A DNA stretch of 64,000 nt from Varanus komodoensis (taxonomy: Eukaryota > Chordata > Lepidosauria > Squamata > Varanidae), in assembly GCF_004798865.1 (NCBI RefSeq), contig NW_025336348.1, positions 1,827,527 to 1,891,526 of the forward strand. The letters are read 5' to 3'. The notes beneath the pieces were generated by a model. That model saw only the letters and a list, made by a program, of their open reading frames with translations. It had not been told where the DNA came from and ran no database searches. Both the position numbers and the translations under genes were made by a program. This document shows, in pieces, positions 47,314-59,018 of the stretch (position 1 is its first letter; every line of letters begins with the position of its first letter).

Positions 47314-47560
47314 TGAGAGCCAGTGTGGTGTAGGGTTAAGAGCGTGGGACTGGGACTCAGACGATCTGGGTTCGAGTCCCCATTCAGCCATGGAACCAAC
47401 TGGGTGACTTCAGGCCAGTCACATACTCTCAGCCCAACTTACTCACAGGGTTGTTGTTGTGGGGATAAGACTGAGAACAGCAGGAGGAAAATTATTTACG
47501 CCTCTGAGTGCCTTGAAAGGAAAACAATTCCTAGAATTGGAGTAGAGATATAAGACATCC
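47314..47560 (+). mobile_element. tRNA-headed SINE, full length
   Basis: The head GAGAGCCAGTGTGGTGTAGG then GTTAAGAGCGTGGGACTGGG and GGTTCGAGTCCCCATTCAGC keeps a recognisable tRNA B box (GGTTCGAGTCC). The body CAACTTACTCACAGGGTTGT and GGATAAGACTGAGAAC follows, ending near CTTGAAAGGAAAA. It has the best preserved polymerase III promoter of the set. Confidence 0.85.
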
Positions 47561-48168
47561 AGCCAGGGTGGAAAAACAGGTGGTCTGTGATCAGTCCAGA
47601 CAGCTGCCCAGGTGCTTCCTGCAGATGTTCGGCTCCAAGGACCCAGCTTAGACGGCTGTTTTAATAGAGGATGGAAGGACTGTCCTCTATAAAGTATGTG
47701 GCTCAGCCGTCCCGTTCCCCATGTTGATCATGCGTGCATGCATGCGACTCCCACCCGTTGCAGCAGGCCACCCCTTTGGTGGGTAGCTTCTCAGCTGACA
47801 CTCACAATCCCCCTAAATTGATAAAAAATCCGTGACCTTCCCTGTTTGTTTGTTACAGAAGCTGCTCGGAACATCAAAATGACTCTGACCGTCAACTTGC
47901 TATGGTAGACTGGCCATTTAGATTTCAGCAAACCAGTAAGCTGTTTCATTTTCTTGCATTACACTCACTGCCTTGAGGGTTTTCAGCAAAGGTAATTATG
48001 GAAAATGAGCATGGCTTCTCACACTGTCTGAGAGACAGATTTCCCTCTATGTGTCCTAGACTGAGTTATGCTGTAAATTTTAACTAAATGGGAGATAAGG
48101 AGAGGGGAGATGGGCTGATGACTTGACCACTGGAGACTGGGAACTAAGCTGGCAATCCCATGCCCAAA

Positions 48169-48458
48169 TACTGTATTTTTCTGTGTATAAGATGATACTT
48201 AAAAATATTTACCTAAAAATGGAGGGGCATCTTATACACGGGGGGCTGAGAGGAGAACCACAGGCGCGCTGGTGGGGGGAGGCTGGCGCAATTGCGGGTG
48301 CAATGGGGGGAGACTGGTGCGGGCGTGGGTGGTGGGGAGGCGGGGAGGCAGTGGGCGCGTGCGGAGCAGCAGCAGCCTGCTCGCTCGGAGATCGGTAAGC
48401 AAAGTGGGGCGAGGGTGTCCTATACATCGGGCTGTCTTATAGTCAGAAAAATACGGTA
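48169..48458. mobile_element. Short DNA transposon (MITE-like) with about 25-base inverted ends
   Basis: The ends CTGTATTTTTCTGTGTATAA and, from the other side, CCGTATTTTTCTGACTATAA are inverted repeats flanked by TA on both sides. This would fit a Tc1/mariner-type TA target. The interior from about 48240 to 48420 is very rich in G and CpG. No coding capacity. The superfamily is uncertain. Confidence 0.7.
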
Positions 48459-48589
48459 AGCAAGCAGCAACCTGACAGAACCGTATTCAGGAGTGAGTGA
48501 CAGTAACAAATCATGTGGAGGGTAGATTGCTAATGGTCCATCCTGAAGGGAGTGCTTCCCCCATTTCCACAACAGGACAACCTATTAAC

Positions 48590-49100
48590 AAATCTGGAAC
48601 CATTTTAAAACCTAGTTAACAGCCATCATTACACCTTGTGGTAGCCGATTCCATAAGTAACACTGCTTGCATACAGAAGTCTTGAAGAGCGTCATAAAAG
48701 CCCTGCTGGATCAGACCACAGGTCCGTCCAGTCCAGCATTTCACACACACAGTGGCAATCCAACTGCCCGGATCCCTCCAGCAGGATGAGTGTGACCCCA
48801 CGGCCTGCCCAGCTCCTCAGCAACTGGTGCATGCAGGCATCTCACCTCTGGTGGAGGAAGCAATAGCCAGCAGGGCTGGTAGCCCCCGAGAGCCCTCCTG
48901 TCCAAAACCTTTTGCTCACGGCATGAGTCCAAAAAGAGGTATCCCTCTCCAGTGTCTCCCTCTCCACCATGCAATCATCTATTCCTCCGTCATGTCTCCC
49001 CTCCACTCGCCTTATTTCTAAGCTAAACAGTCCCACTTCCTTTTACCTGTTCTGAATTTGCTGTCAGTGGATTTCACTGGGCATCTCCCAAGTTCTAGTT
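48590..49100 (-). mobile_element. CR1-type LINE 3' region, reverse orientation
   Basis: The plus strand shows AGCCCTGCTGGATCAGACCA, CAGGTCCGTCCAGTCCAGCA, TCAGCAACTGGTGCATGCAG and AAGCAATAGCCAGCAGGGCT, and before them CACCTTGTGGTAGCCGATTC. These are the usual blocks of this repeat, partly out of order, so two fragments may be joined here. Confidence 0.65.
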
Positions 49101-50830
49101 GATGAGACGGTGGGAAAGAACTGGATCTGCAAAGGTGAAAGCATCTACCATGCATGGACTCACTTAGGCACTCTTAACTGTAGTTTAGCTCATCGGTTTG
49201 TCATGCCATTTCTGTGTTGCAGGTTAGGAAAGATGAACTACTTGTTGCCATTAAGATACTGCAGTTAATCCCTGTGTACATTTTTACAACAATCTCCCCT
49301 CTGATGTATGTACACCCACCTGACCTTCCATATCTATTTTCAAAGAGGTCAAAGACAAAGTAATGCACTGTAATGAAATCTTTTCCTTGAGTCCTGAAAT
49401 CTCACCATGAAAGTGGTTTTATGACTGTTATGACCAGCCTTTAAAATACTGTCGAGACAGAATCAAGCCAACTCTGTGTGTACAAAGCCTTCTGTGGTAG
49501 CAGATTTTGCTTTTTAAATATTTATAATTTTGTGCGATTGTTTCAACAAAACCAAACATCAGTAAAAAACTGCTAGGAATACAAAACAATAGTAGAACCA
49601 CAAACACCTAAACAGAAAAAAGGCGGAAAGCAAAGCAAAGCAAACTAGAACACACACAAACTGTATAGATACCAGTAATGATTGAACATTGAACTGATCT
49701 TGAAATATTACTTAATGTATATATGTATACATACATGCTCATACACACACACAAAAATATTCTAAGTTCCTGTTCCACATCATTAATATACACTGAGGTA
49801 GGTTGACCAAATGCTGGAATGAGTGTTGCCGTTGGCAGCCTGAAACTGGACCAGAGGGCAGCCACTGCATCCCCCCTGGTACATTTAAGGGAATAGGCAC
49901 CACCTGTAAGTGAGGATATGCCAACCTTCAAGAAGGGAAGTCGAGCCTAACTGGCAGTTATTTGGAGATTGAGAAAGATTTGTCTGTGCACATTCCTCTT
50001 CACCATCATATCCAGGATTTAGCAAATATAATCTACCTGGTCATGGAGATTATGGAAATGGCTAAATGACACTATTTAAGTAAGAAATGTTGGCAGCAGT
50101 TTGGGGCCTTTAAATGTAATGACACTATTATCCCTCTTTTCCAACGAGTCTTGAGTAGAACACACAGTTGTCCTCTTAATGACCAAATTTAGACTTGAAT
50201 GTCCATGTTCAGGTTATTCAAAACAAGCATCCCAGTCTGAATTGGGAACCTGGTGTAGGGGGCAAGGGCTTTAACCCTTTGCATCCCAGTCCAGCCCCAT
50301 GCAACTGCAGTTTCCATTGCCAAAAAAGGCACTATTAAGCAGCAATGCAAATGCAAATTTGACTATTCAAATCAAAACAGCGTTAGGCAAAAAAAATATT
50401 AACGTCCACTATATACCCCATCCACGTATCACATATGCTTGGGCACTGATTGGGTCACCTGGGCTTGCTTTTGAGCCAGAGGGAAAAGGCATAGGTGCTA
50501 GAACAGCCTCCAAGTTTGATCCTAGGAACATGCACACCTCAGATCCCAGGGGGGATTTTTCAGGCACAGAATCGGCTCCTGTGAATGGCAAGCACATTGG
50601 CTTGATACGGGTACAGTCTTCTGATTTTCTGCAAATGCCCTGGCGGAATTGTTAAAGCCATTCAAGTCCCATGGATAAGGGAAAAGGGGTTATCATGTTT
50701 CTTCCTACAAAACCCATATACCTTGAACAAAAAGCAGCTGTCTTATGCAGGTAAGAAACAAAAGACAGAACATTTCTGTAGCAAGCTTTAAAAAAATGAC
50801 ACCAAGATTAATTAATAGAAAAAGTACCCA

Positions 50831-50856
50831 TTTATTCAAGGTATGACAAGTTTATT
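50831..50856 (-). terminator. Paired polyadenylation hexamers, candidate GOLT1B 3' end
   Basis: Two AATAAA hexamers on the minus strand, at 50851-50856 and 50831-50836, are followed within about 40 bases by TTGGTGTCATTTTTTT. This is the usual order of signal, cleavage site and GT-rich downstream element. Confidence 0.4.
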
Positions 50857-50979
50857 TACAGTATTTTTTTTTCTGGGACAAGAACCTTTTTGAGATTTTT
50901 AAAGAGGCAATCAAGAATTACATTTAAAATGGAAACAAATCTTTGTTACAGAAGATACTTTTTTGCTGCAAACAGGACA

Positions 50980-51080
50980 CATGCAGCCAATCCTAGGTAT
51001 GCTGACTTGGAAGTAAGCATCACTGAATTTAGTGTGTTTTACACCCAAGTAAATATACACAGGATAGCAGCCTTAAGGCT
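50980..51080. repeat. Short palindromic repeat (squamate-type)
   Basis: GCAGCCAATCCTAGGTATGC, ACTTGGAAGTAAGCATCACT, AATTTAGTGTGTTTTACACC and CACAGGATAGCAGCC match the element at 33.6 kb. It lies within the probable GOLT1B 3' UTR. Confidence 0.5.
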
Positions 51081-52124
51081 AAGGAGTGTTCCAACCTCTT
51101 CTATCATAACACCCATGCTGCAAAAAATTATCTTGCATTTGTCAAGTTGTATTACCTTGAACATTGCAGATGTTATGCTTTGCTCACTGCCTTTTTATCT
51201 CAGCTGCCAATTAGAAGTCAAAACTTTGAGAAAATGCATGACACTCTTCCAGCATAAACATACAGAATGCTTTGAACACAAAGCATATTAGTCAGAGAAG
51301 AATAAAGTTTTGTGTAACTTTCCATTTCATTAAGGGGCAGTGAGAGGTACTATCTACTCTTTCAAGTTGCCCAATAATTCCTGTGCACAAAAGTATTCTG
51401 CATACTTTTCTAATCAGCTTGGGCTGCAGGAAGACAAAAGACGAATTGTACTGGATGTCTGTATTTTGATCACTCGAAAAACCAGCACCTTTGCCCGTGT
51501 GTTCTGCTTCAAAAAGACAAACGCAACCCAAAGAATATGATTTTCACCAGACAAACAGCGAGATCCCTACCAAACGAGACCACTTAAGATGCAAATCGTC
51601 TTGGCTTTACTTTCTATAGGACTACAGTGCTACCACCTTCACTATTTAACAACAAAGGTCCCTCCCACATGTAGGTAATCCAGACAGAGCTATGAGAACG
51701 TTGCAGGGGTATGAGAAACCTCAGGATGCTTTTGCATGGTGCTTCTCCATGGCACTGTGCCCAAGAGTGACTGGAAGCGCTTTCCTCATCACGAGAAGAG
51801 AGAGAGAGAAAGGGAGGTCCTGCATTTATCCGCACATAGGCTCTCCCTAGCCGGGAAATGCGTTGCAGAATCGGGAACTTAGATGGGCCTCCCAGGTCAT
51901 TCTGCTTGTGATGAGTGGCATGGGGGCTCCCGATCTCCTTCTAGGTAGATTCGCAAAGATACAGCATCATCTGAAGAGGCCCATTTCAGCTCTGGGAATG
52001 ATATGTGCATTGCTCAAGCAAGATGCTTGGAACATGTAACATGAGTCAGTCGATAAAAGTTATGGAAATGTCTCACAAAAGCACTCCTGTGCAGTTCAAA
52101 CTTCATGTGGGAATTGGCAAATGT

Positions 52125-52240
52125 ACACCAGAAGTGCCCAGTGTTTACTTCACAGGCATGTCCACTCAACTCAATAGGATTTCCTCTTTTTTTTCTTTTC
52201 TTTTTTTACACTTTTAATTTTAGGATTGCAGCCAGAGCCC
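52125..52240. repeat. Short palindromic repeat with T-rich insertion
   Basis: GTTTACTTCACAGGCATGTC, CACTCAACTCAATAGGATTT, then a T-rich run and TAGGATTGCAGCCAGAGCC. It belongs to the same family as 33.6 and 51.0 kb. Confidence 0.4.
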
Positions 52241-54066
52241 TGCATCCTTTTCTACATCTTCTGGGCAGCAAAGTGTGTCACAGTGAGGAAAAATAAGATT
52301 CACACATGGCTTCAGGACTGAAGATAACCAATTTTAATCCTTTTTGTAAAAGAAAAATTAGTTTTGTTCCTTAAGAGGCATTTTTTCTTTCCACAAGGAA
52401 TGTGAAAACTTAGGCAAAAGGTAACTCTTGCAACCAGATGCAGTAATTCAAAAATTATTTTCAAAGCTTTTAAAACTGGCTCGCCTCCCCTAAAAAGGTG
52501 CCATTTATTAGATGTCTTCTATCAGGCATTCAGAGACACATGAGCAGCTTATACTAGTGTTCAGAAAACAGCTTGCTTAATAGAAAATGTTCATACAGTA
52601 GGTCCGATTATAAATGTTAATCTACCTGTTTTGTTGAGGGCTTACATGAGGTATTCAGAAACAAACAGGCTAGTCTTACATTAATATGCAGCTTGAGACG
52701 TTTCCCAGAAGTGGCATTTTCTTAAGTAAGAGTTCTGTCCTTGCTCAGGTCACTCATACGTCTTTGTCACATGAATGGAATGCTCAAGGTGGCTCTGAAA
52801 CTCATCATTGGATAAAATCTGCACCCTCTCTAATCATTAGGATAATTAAGCCACATAGATAAAATGTGTGTTTAGATGTGGCACTTGATCATGACTACTA
52901 AAATACAATTTTCCAAGACTTCCCAGAACACAACTGACTTAATATTTTCATCTTGTTATTAGAAAAAAAGTTATTTACACAATAAATTAGCTTTGTAACA
53001 TGCTGTCCTAGAATAAGGATAAGATACCTCAATTCAGTGCCCAAATCCTAATGCCTGCATGGCATCCTGGGCACGTTGCCAATGTACAAAACATGTTACA
53101 TGCTGCACGGGCATTGTGGCAACTGCAAAAAGAGCAGCAACTTTCCAGGACTGGAGTGCCTTTTCAAAAGGTTGGCAAGATTTCCCAAACTGTTTGAGCA
53201 CTTTGAAACAAAGCAAGTCATTTCAGGAGTTTAACATGATGCACGCATCCTGTTTCCAAGCATACATGTAACGTGAATCTAAAGCGCCAGCCAAAAAGAA
53301 GTGTAAAATTGGTTACTCCAATACAGATATCAAAACCAGGATTGTTTTAAGACTAGCTTATGGGAGAAGGAGAGATTGATGGGAGATGGTCCTTTTGCAT
53401 ATTCAAAGGTAAAGTCACATCTAATCAGAATTTACATTTGGCTTTGAACGTTTTCTTACGAAGTTTTAGTTCAGCCATATAATGACAAAAAGATCTCTAC
53501 AGCAAATCAGCGTAGTGAAATCCTTTCCTACTGTGAACTGTTAAAGATGGAAATCCATCTTAAGCGCCATGGGCATCATATCTAAGGGTATTCCTTACTT
53601 TCAGCAGCAGGAGAAAAAAAAACCTGAAGAGTCACTTTCTTCCAAGACAGGGAAGGAAGCAGAAAATCTGGCAGGTGGGAAAAGAATGGTCATGCCCTAC
53701 AAATTGACTTTACACTTTCAAAAGCAGGAGGTAAAAGTTACAGGCACTGTTATGTCCATGGGGGATTTGCTGCATTTAACTCATACTCCAAAAGCTTTAA
53801 GTCTTAATACCTTGAATTTTCCCATGACCTTTTCTTCAATTTAGTTCACAGGATTCCTGGTGCTGCAAGTCTTGGGTGCACACTTGCTCCATTTTTCTTT
53901 GCTGTATTTTGCAGATGTATTTTGTAAATTTACTACATTGTAAATTAAAACTTACGCCAAAACCATTACAAACTTTGCCTTTGTATACAACAGAATCTTT
54001 GTGCTGATCTTTTCTTCAAGACCTTATAAATAACAAGTTTAGAACCAGTCTTCACCACACTTGCCA

Positions 54067-54105
54067 TTATACCATGTTGTTGCTTTCTCCGGCTTTATCT
54101 ACAAG
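54067..54105 (-). CDS. GOLT1B: GOLT1B coding exon 5 (C-terminus and stop)
   Basis: The last coding exon reads LVDKAGESNNMV followed by TAA, 13 codons including the stop. The human tail, as remembered, is FVDKVGESNNMV, so two conservative changes are seen and the terminal ESNNMV is kept. The acceptor CTCTCTTTAG lies just above 54105, in phase 0 with exon 4. Exons 2-5 plus a standard nine-residue start (MISLTDTQK) give 138 residues, the human length. The gene is intact in what is visible. Confidence 0.95.
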   Translation of the reverse strand, partial: LVDKAGESNNMV

Positions 54106-55314
54106 CTAAAGAGAGAGGGAGAAAAAGGATAGTTGTTTTAAGACCCAAACACATTGCATGATATTTCCAACAACGTGTATGCAGTGCTGCACTTTTGAGT
54201 GGGTGGCTGAATGTAGTCATACTCAAAATAGTACTCACCAAGGTCTTATGTAGTCTATACAAAAGTAACACGCTTTGCATTACAACTGTGTTTAGGCATG
54301 GCATGTTTTTATGTTTACAAAGAGCAACATGAAGATGCAATAGAATGTAAACAAACAAACAAAAGAATACAAGTGTACTGAAAATGATCCAAATGAAAAA
54401 TAATAGTTTAAAATATATATACATATCAGCCATTCATGCATTAACAGACTGAAGAGGATAGTTTCAACTAACCATTACTGGGACTGTCTCCTGAGCCTAG
54501 GCAGGCTTTGAAGAAAACATCAACAATTAACTTTTCAAACAGGATTTAACTCCATAAATCTATGAATAATATTGGTACAGATCAATGTTAAGCAAGATGT
54601 CAAGCCAGTTTATACAGGGACTTAGACAGCGATGCTTAAAATAGATTTAACATGGGAAGAAAATCCATCTATGTTAACTAGGCTTTTGGATCAATTTTAC
54701 ATATTGCTGCATTGGCTAATAAGTATTTAGGGTATGGTGCGCTCCTATCCCAAGCTAGATGCAGAAAGCTGTGGCATGGTACGCAATCAGGCAGAGAAGA
54801 GGCATCACATCTGGGATAGAATTGATTGTGTCCTACCCAAAAGGCAATGTGGCCACAACATTCAGACATCTCAGTGCAATCTCATCCACCTCATATTTAG
54901 CACTGTCCATTATAACATGACTGAGCTGCCTATGTCCCAGCTCCAGCTGCTATGGATGTGATACTACATGCATTAATGCATGCATAATGGATGGAAAAAA
55001 ACAACTATCATGGGCACAAACACATACTAGCATCCACAAAGAGGAAACCATTTTTCTTAACATGCATAGGCCATTGAGATGTGTATGCTCTATGTAACAT
55101 GGGCGAATTGCAGCCTGCAGAGGCCTCAGTGTAACCCACGGGGTGCCCAGGCTGATCCCCTGGTAAACCGACCTGCCCTTCTCTGTAAATCATGTCCCTG
55201 GCAGCCCACCAGATAGCTGTGACACCAAATAGCCAAGGGGTTGCCACACAGGAAGGAAGGACTAAACTGTCCCTTTCTCCAGGCAAATTCTCACTGTTGA
55301 TATGCGGAAGTGCG

Positions 55315-55500
55315 TTTTTATTATAGTAATTTCTATCCCACCTTTGTTCCTCTTGCGAGGAACACAAGCCAGTTTACAAGGTACTCGTCTCTATCTCATC
55401 CTCACAACAACTACCCTGTGAGGTAAGTTAGGATGAGAGGCAGTGATTGGCCCAAAGTCACCCTCTGCACTTTGTGACCAAGCAGTGACTAGAGATTCCT
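55315..55500 (-). mobile_element. tRNA-headed SINE, reverse orientation
   Basis: Reverse-complement family phrases are visible: TTCTATCCCACCTTTGTTCC, GCGAGGAACACAAGCCAG, TCATCCTCACAACAACTACC and AAGTTAGGATGAGAGGCAG. The tRNA head is lost. It lies in GOLT1B intron 4. Confidence 0.65.
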
Positions 55501-56664
55501 CAGGATCTGTACACACTGCAGAGAATTCTGGAGCACTCTAGGTGCTCTCTGCCCTCCTGTGTGAACAGCCCAGCCCAGAACACAACAAAAACGCCTCTGG
55601 GGAGGCACCCCTTACAGGGAATTCAGTAATAGTGGACATGTTGCCCCAGAGAGCGTTTGCTGTTATTAATAAAGTTCTGAAGAGGATCCCTGAAGACACA
55701 GCAGACGAGCTGCTGACCTAACTGCTTAGTCGAATTCATGGCAAATAGCACTTTTAAAAATGACACAGATCTTGTACTGACAGAAGTGACTCAAATATAG
55801 ACTATGGATGCTTTATACATGGTATGATGGTCTAGGGACACCAGCATTTTCATGTTTAGAAACAAAGGAGACCAAGAAGTGCCAGAACTGAAGCTCCATC
55901 TTCTGGAGCAGCTGTGAGATTAACAAAAAGATATTTTGACAACTTTACAAGGACTGGTCCAATTCAGAGTCAGCCCCTGAACTTTTTTAAATAACACAGT
56001 TGAAGAAACTAAGAAACCAGTGTGTCCCAATGAACCATATAATCCACTAATTCATAAACTATTACAGAATCTTTTAGGTAGGTCTGTCAAAAGTACTTAG
56101 GGAAGGCAATCTTCTCCTATCTGGTCCATGGAATGATAGGCCCCAAGAAAAGGCAAAACTCTATTAGAGGCTCCTTCTCTTAAATATTTAAGGAATCATG
56201 TCACATGATGACAAAGTTACCAGTTTCTTCTGTTTGCTTATGCTAGATAATTTAGAAGTTTCCTCTTATTTTTAGGTGCGTAACAACGTCACCACAGTAC
56301 ATAAATGCAAGCTGGTAACCCATATTGTGAATGCATGTATTTGTACAAAACAGTATATGCCTTTTGTTGGTCCAGATTCTTTTAATGGTTGTGCAACTTT
56401 TAATATTCACCAGAACCTCGTCTCTAGGGTAGAAATTGGAACACCTGCAAATTTCATCCTTGCAAAATTCAAGGAGTTCTAACAGAAAACATGGCTTTAC
56501 CTCTGTTGAGATTCTCTGCCTACAGTTTACAATTAGAGTGGATCTGCAAACAGAACTAAACATTTAGACACATAAAGACATTTATCCCTAGGTCCTGTAA
56601 TTCAAGAAACAGAGGCATGCAAGATCAAACCTTCAGAGTTTATGTGAAATATTTTAACACTTAC

Positions 56665-56746
56665 TGAACTTATACCAGGTAAATTCAAGAGATATCCAAG
56701 AACAGGAACTCTTCTAATAAAACCAACCACCACAGGGAAAAAGCCC
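56665..56746 (-). CDS. GOLT1B: GOLT1B coding exon 4
   Basis: This 82-base exon starts with the G that completes the Arg codon. It then reads GFFPVVVGFIRRVPVLGYLL and NLPGISS, 27 codons. The human counterpart, from memory, is GFFPVVVGFIRRVPVLGSLL and NLPGIRS, so there are two substitutions (Ser to Tyr, Arg to Ser). It encodes the last transmembrane helix and the start of the C-terminal tail. The acceptor is TTTAAAG above 56746 and the donor GTAAGT below 56665. It is too short to stand out as an open frame and was found by searching for the expected peptide. Confidence 0.95.
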
Positions 56747-58204
56747 CTTTAAAGAAAGGAAATTCCACAAGTTAGTAGCGTTCATTACATTGGGCTTCTT
56801 TATATATGACTAGGATGTGACAGCCTTACCACTGAAGTACTCATATTTTGTACCAACAAATTTAGAACAACTCATTTGACATCTGCCTCTTCTCCCAATC
56901 CCTCTGCTTCCCAAATTTTCAGAATGGTAAATTAACTTTCTCTAAATCCTTGCACACTCCATGCCAATTCAAATATTAGAACTTTCCTATATGAAAACTG
57001 TGAAAATAGAGAAAGCATGAAAGCCGCTTGTGTATACAAAACACATCTAATTTTGCAGAATATCTAAGAAGCAGTGTCAGGCTGTAACTTCTCAGATGGC
57101 ACACAGGGTCAACATGCAATCTTCACATTCTTTTTTCTAAATGGAAAACATGTTCTGTATAGGAATCTGAAACAGATGGGATGCTAAAGAGACAAATCGC
57201 TGTTGGCTGCAGTAAACAAACTATAATTCCAAATGTGCGACTGAAGTCCTCACAAAATGTGAATGTTGCAGATTTCCAGTTCTGAAATTGATTTCATTAT
57301 TGAAAGATGCATGGTGGTGACTTGCTAATAAGCCTGGCACTCCCTTTACCGCAAGATAAACAGAGGCTCTCTCATCTTTAAAGATGTCACATAAGCCAAG
57401 GGAAAAGGGACTGAATGGAACCGTAATATCAATGACTCAACTTATATTGGTGCTTGAAGCAGAAAATCTGAATGGTGACCTGCTCTTATGGATTAACATA
57501 GGGGCTATGAGGATGTTTCTTTCCAGCTTGTCTTGCATACAAATGTACTGTGGCTTGGAATGTATGAACCAGGTCCATGGTTAAGGAAACTTAACTATGA
57601 TTTGGTATGATGTCCCAAGTTACCAAATACAGTTTGATTATTTGCACATGGTTACAAAACACTGAGCAAATTAAAAAGTATGAAAGCAGACGGGCAGCTA
57701 TAAAATCATGGTTCAAATATTTGGCAACTTGGGGATGGAGTAGATTTCTCCTCAATATGTACTTTGGGGGACCCTTTTTCCATGGAGGGCTGTGTTCTTG
57801 TATGAGTTTCTGCTGTGGGCTGCATACACTTAGCTGGCCTTTCTCTTTTTCTGCTACCTCCTTCTTTCTTCCCTGCCCACCCTCCCTGTCAGGGAGGAGA
57901 TGGGTTGCTCCTGCCAGAAGTATGAACTGATCACATACAGAGGGCTCCAACCCCATCTCTCTCATCTACAATCAGGTTGGAGAGCGCATAAAACTTTATA
58001 AGTATCATCACCTTTGGCATATAAATATACTTTTTTTCCTAAAAAGATGAGATTCCAAGTACTGCTCCCACTGGAAGGGGAAAAATCTCTGGAGCAAGCA
58101 GGCCATGTTCAAGCACCTTTTGTGGCGGTCAATCAAAAGCACTTCACATTAGAAACGAGTATGACTCCTCCCAACAAAAGCAAAGACCAGTGAAGAAGCC
58201 TTAC

Positions 58205-58383
58205 CTGAATAAGAGGAAGAAGCCATAAATTTCAAAGACCATTCCTATGAGAGGCCAACCAATAAGGACAATAAGTACACCACCCAGAAAGAAGCCTGTG
58301 GCTTTCATTTTGTGTTTCTGGAAGAAGAATCTGAATGTCCTTTCTAAACCAATCACAAAAGCCAGGCCAGCCACAAATAAAAC
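58205..58383 (-). CDS. GOLT1B: GOLT1B coding exon 3
   Basis: This 179-base exon encodes 59 full codons plus two bases of an Arg codon. It begins VLFVAGLAFVIGLERTFRFF, continues FQKHKMKATGFFLGG and ends GWPLIGMVFEIYGFFLLF. It covers transmembrane helices two and three and the basic loop QKHKMK between them. Compared with human, as remembered, only conservative changes are visible (for example VLIVLIGW for VFVVLIGW, and GMVFE for GMIFE). The acceptor is CTTTCAG above 58383 and the donor GTAAGG below 58205. The split Arg codon AG-G is completed by the first base of the next exon. Confidence 0.97.
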
Positions 58384-58978
58384 CTGAAAGAGCCCAAAAA
58401 GATAATCCCTTAATAAAGAAGTACTTGAATACAGGTCCAGAAATATTAAGTATTTATAGAGAATACATAAAATCAAACTCCTTTGTCTTGTTGTGTTCAA
58501 GACAATAATAAGCTATTGGAAGAAACATGAGTTTGTCAAATAGCTTTCACAATTTTAATACAAAAGAAGACTTTGTTGGAGCAAATCAATTAATTTAGAA
58601 GTGATTAGAAAAAAAAGAAAGCTATCAGCATAACCTTTTAGGAACAGCTAGTGCTAATGTTCTTTTTATTGGAGAAGTTTATGATTTAATAGACCAAAGA
58701 ACCAAACTGATGCCTTGGGAACTTCAGTAAGTTCAGCCCACTCCAAAACATCAGTGCCATCAGCTTTCTAGATGATAAGATGGATAATAAGTCAGGATTC
58801 AATGTGAGTATTACAAGAGCTTGTTGCTAGTTGCAAAGTCGCATCCGTCCCTTTGCAACCCCATGGACAACACTCCTCCAGGCATTACAAGAGCAGTAAC
58901 AGCATAATATATATCTGATTGGGAAGAGGATTCTTCTAGCACTTTGTAAGGTCAATGTTATGTTGTCTCCCATACTGG

Positions 58979-59018
58979 TGTGTATATATATATATATCTA
59001 TATATAGATATAGATATC
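58979..59018. repeat. TA/TATAGA microsatellite
   Basis: TG/TA dinucleotides pass into ATCTATATATAGATATAGAT, which is itself palindromic. It lies in GOLT1B intron 2. Confidence 0.85.

Larger units (their letters stand above)
42047..50814. other. Intergenic interval between BCAT1 and GOLT1B
   Basis: Apart from the BCAT1 promoter at its low end, this interval is mostly transposon remains listed separately. Spexin (SPX), the human downstream neighbour of GOLT1B, was sought on the minus strand by its mature peptide NWTPQAMLYLKGAQ and was not seen. The stretches 42.7-43.0, 43.8-44.2, 46.8-47.1, 47.6-48.1 and 49.1-50.8 kb show nothing identifiable. Confidence 0.6.
50815..54066 (-). other. GOLT1B: Probable GOLT1B 3' UTR
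   Basis: Sequence downstream of the GOLT1B stop has few transposon remains and is A/T-rich. On the minus strand, AATAAA hexamers occur at 52504-52509, 50851-50856 and 50831-50836. The last is followed by a GT/T-rich stretch at about 50789-50808 that looks like a downstream polyadenylation element. A 3' UTR of about 3.2 kb ending near 50.81 kb is therefore plausible, with a shorter form ending near 52.49 kb. Two short dispersed repeats (near 51.0 and 52.2 kb) lie inside. The true end cannot be fixed without transcripts. Confidence 0.4.

Noticed and set aside
47314-47400. Possible functional tRNA gene
   Set aside because: The A- and B-box-like words belong to the head of a SINE repeated many times in the window. 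No complete cloverleaf was seen.
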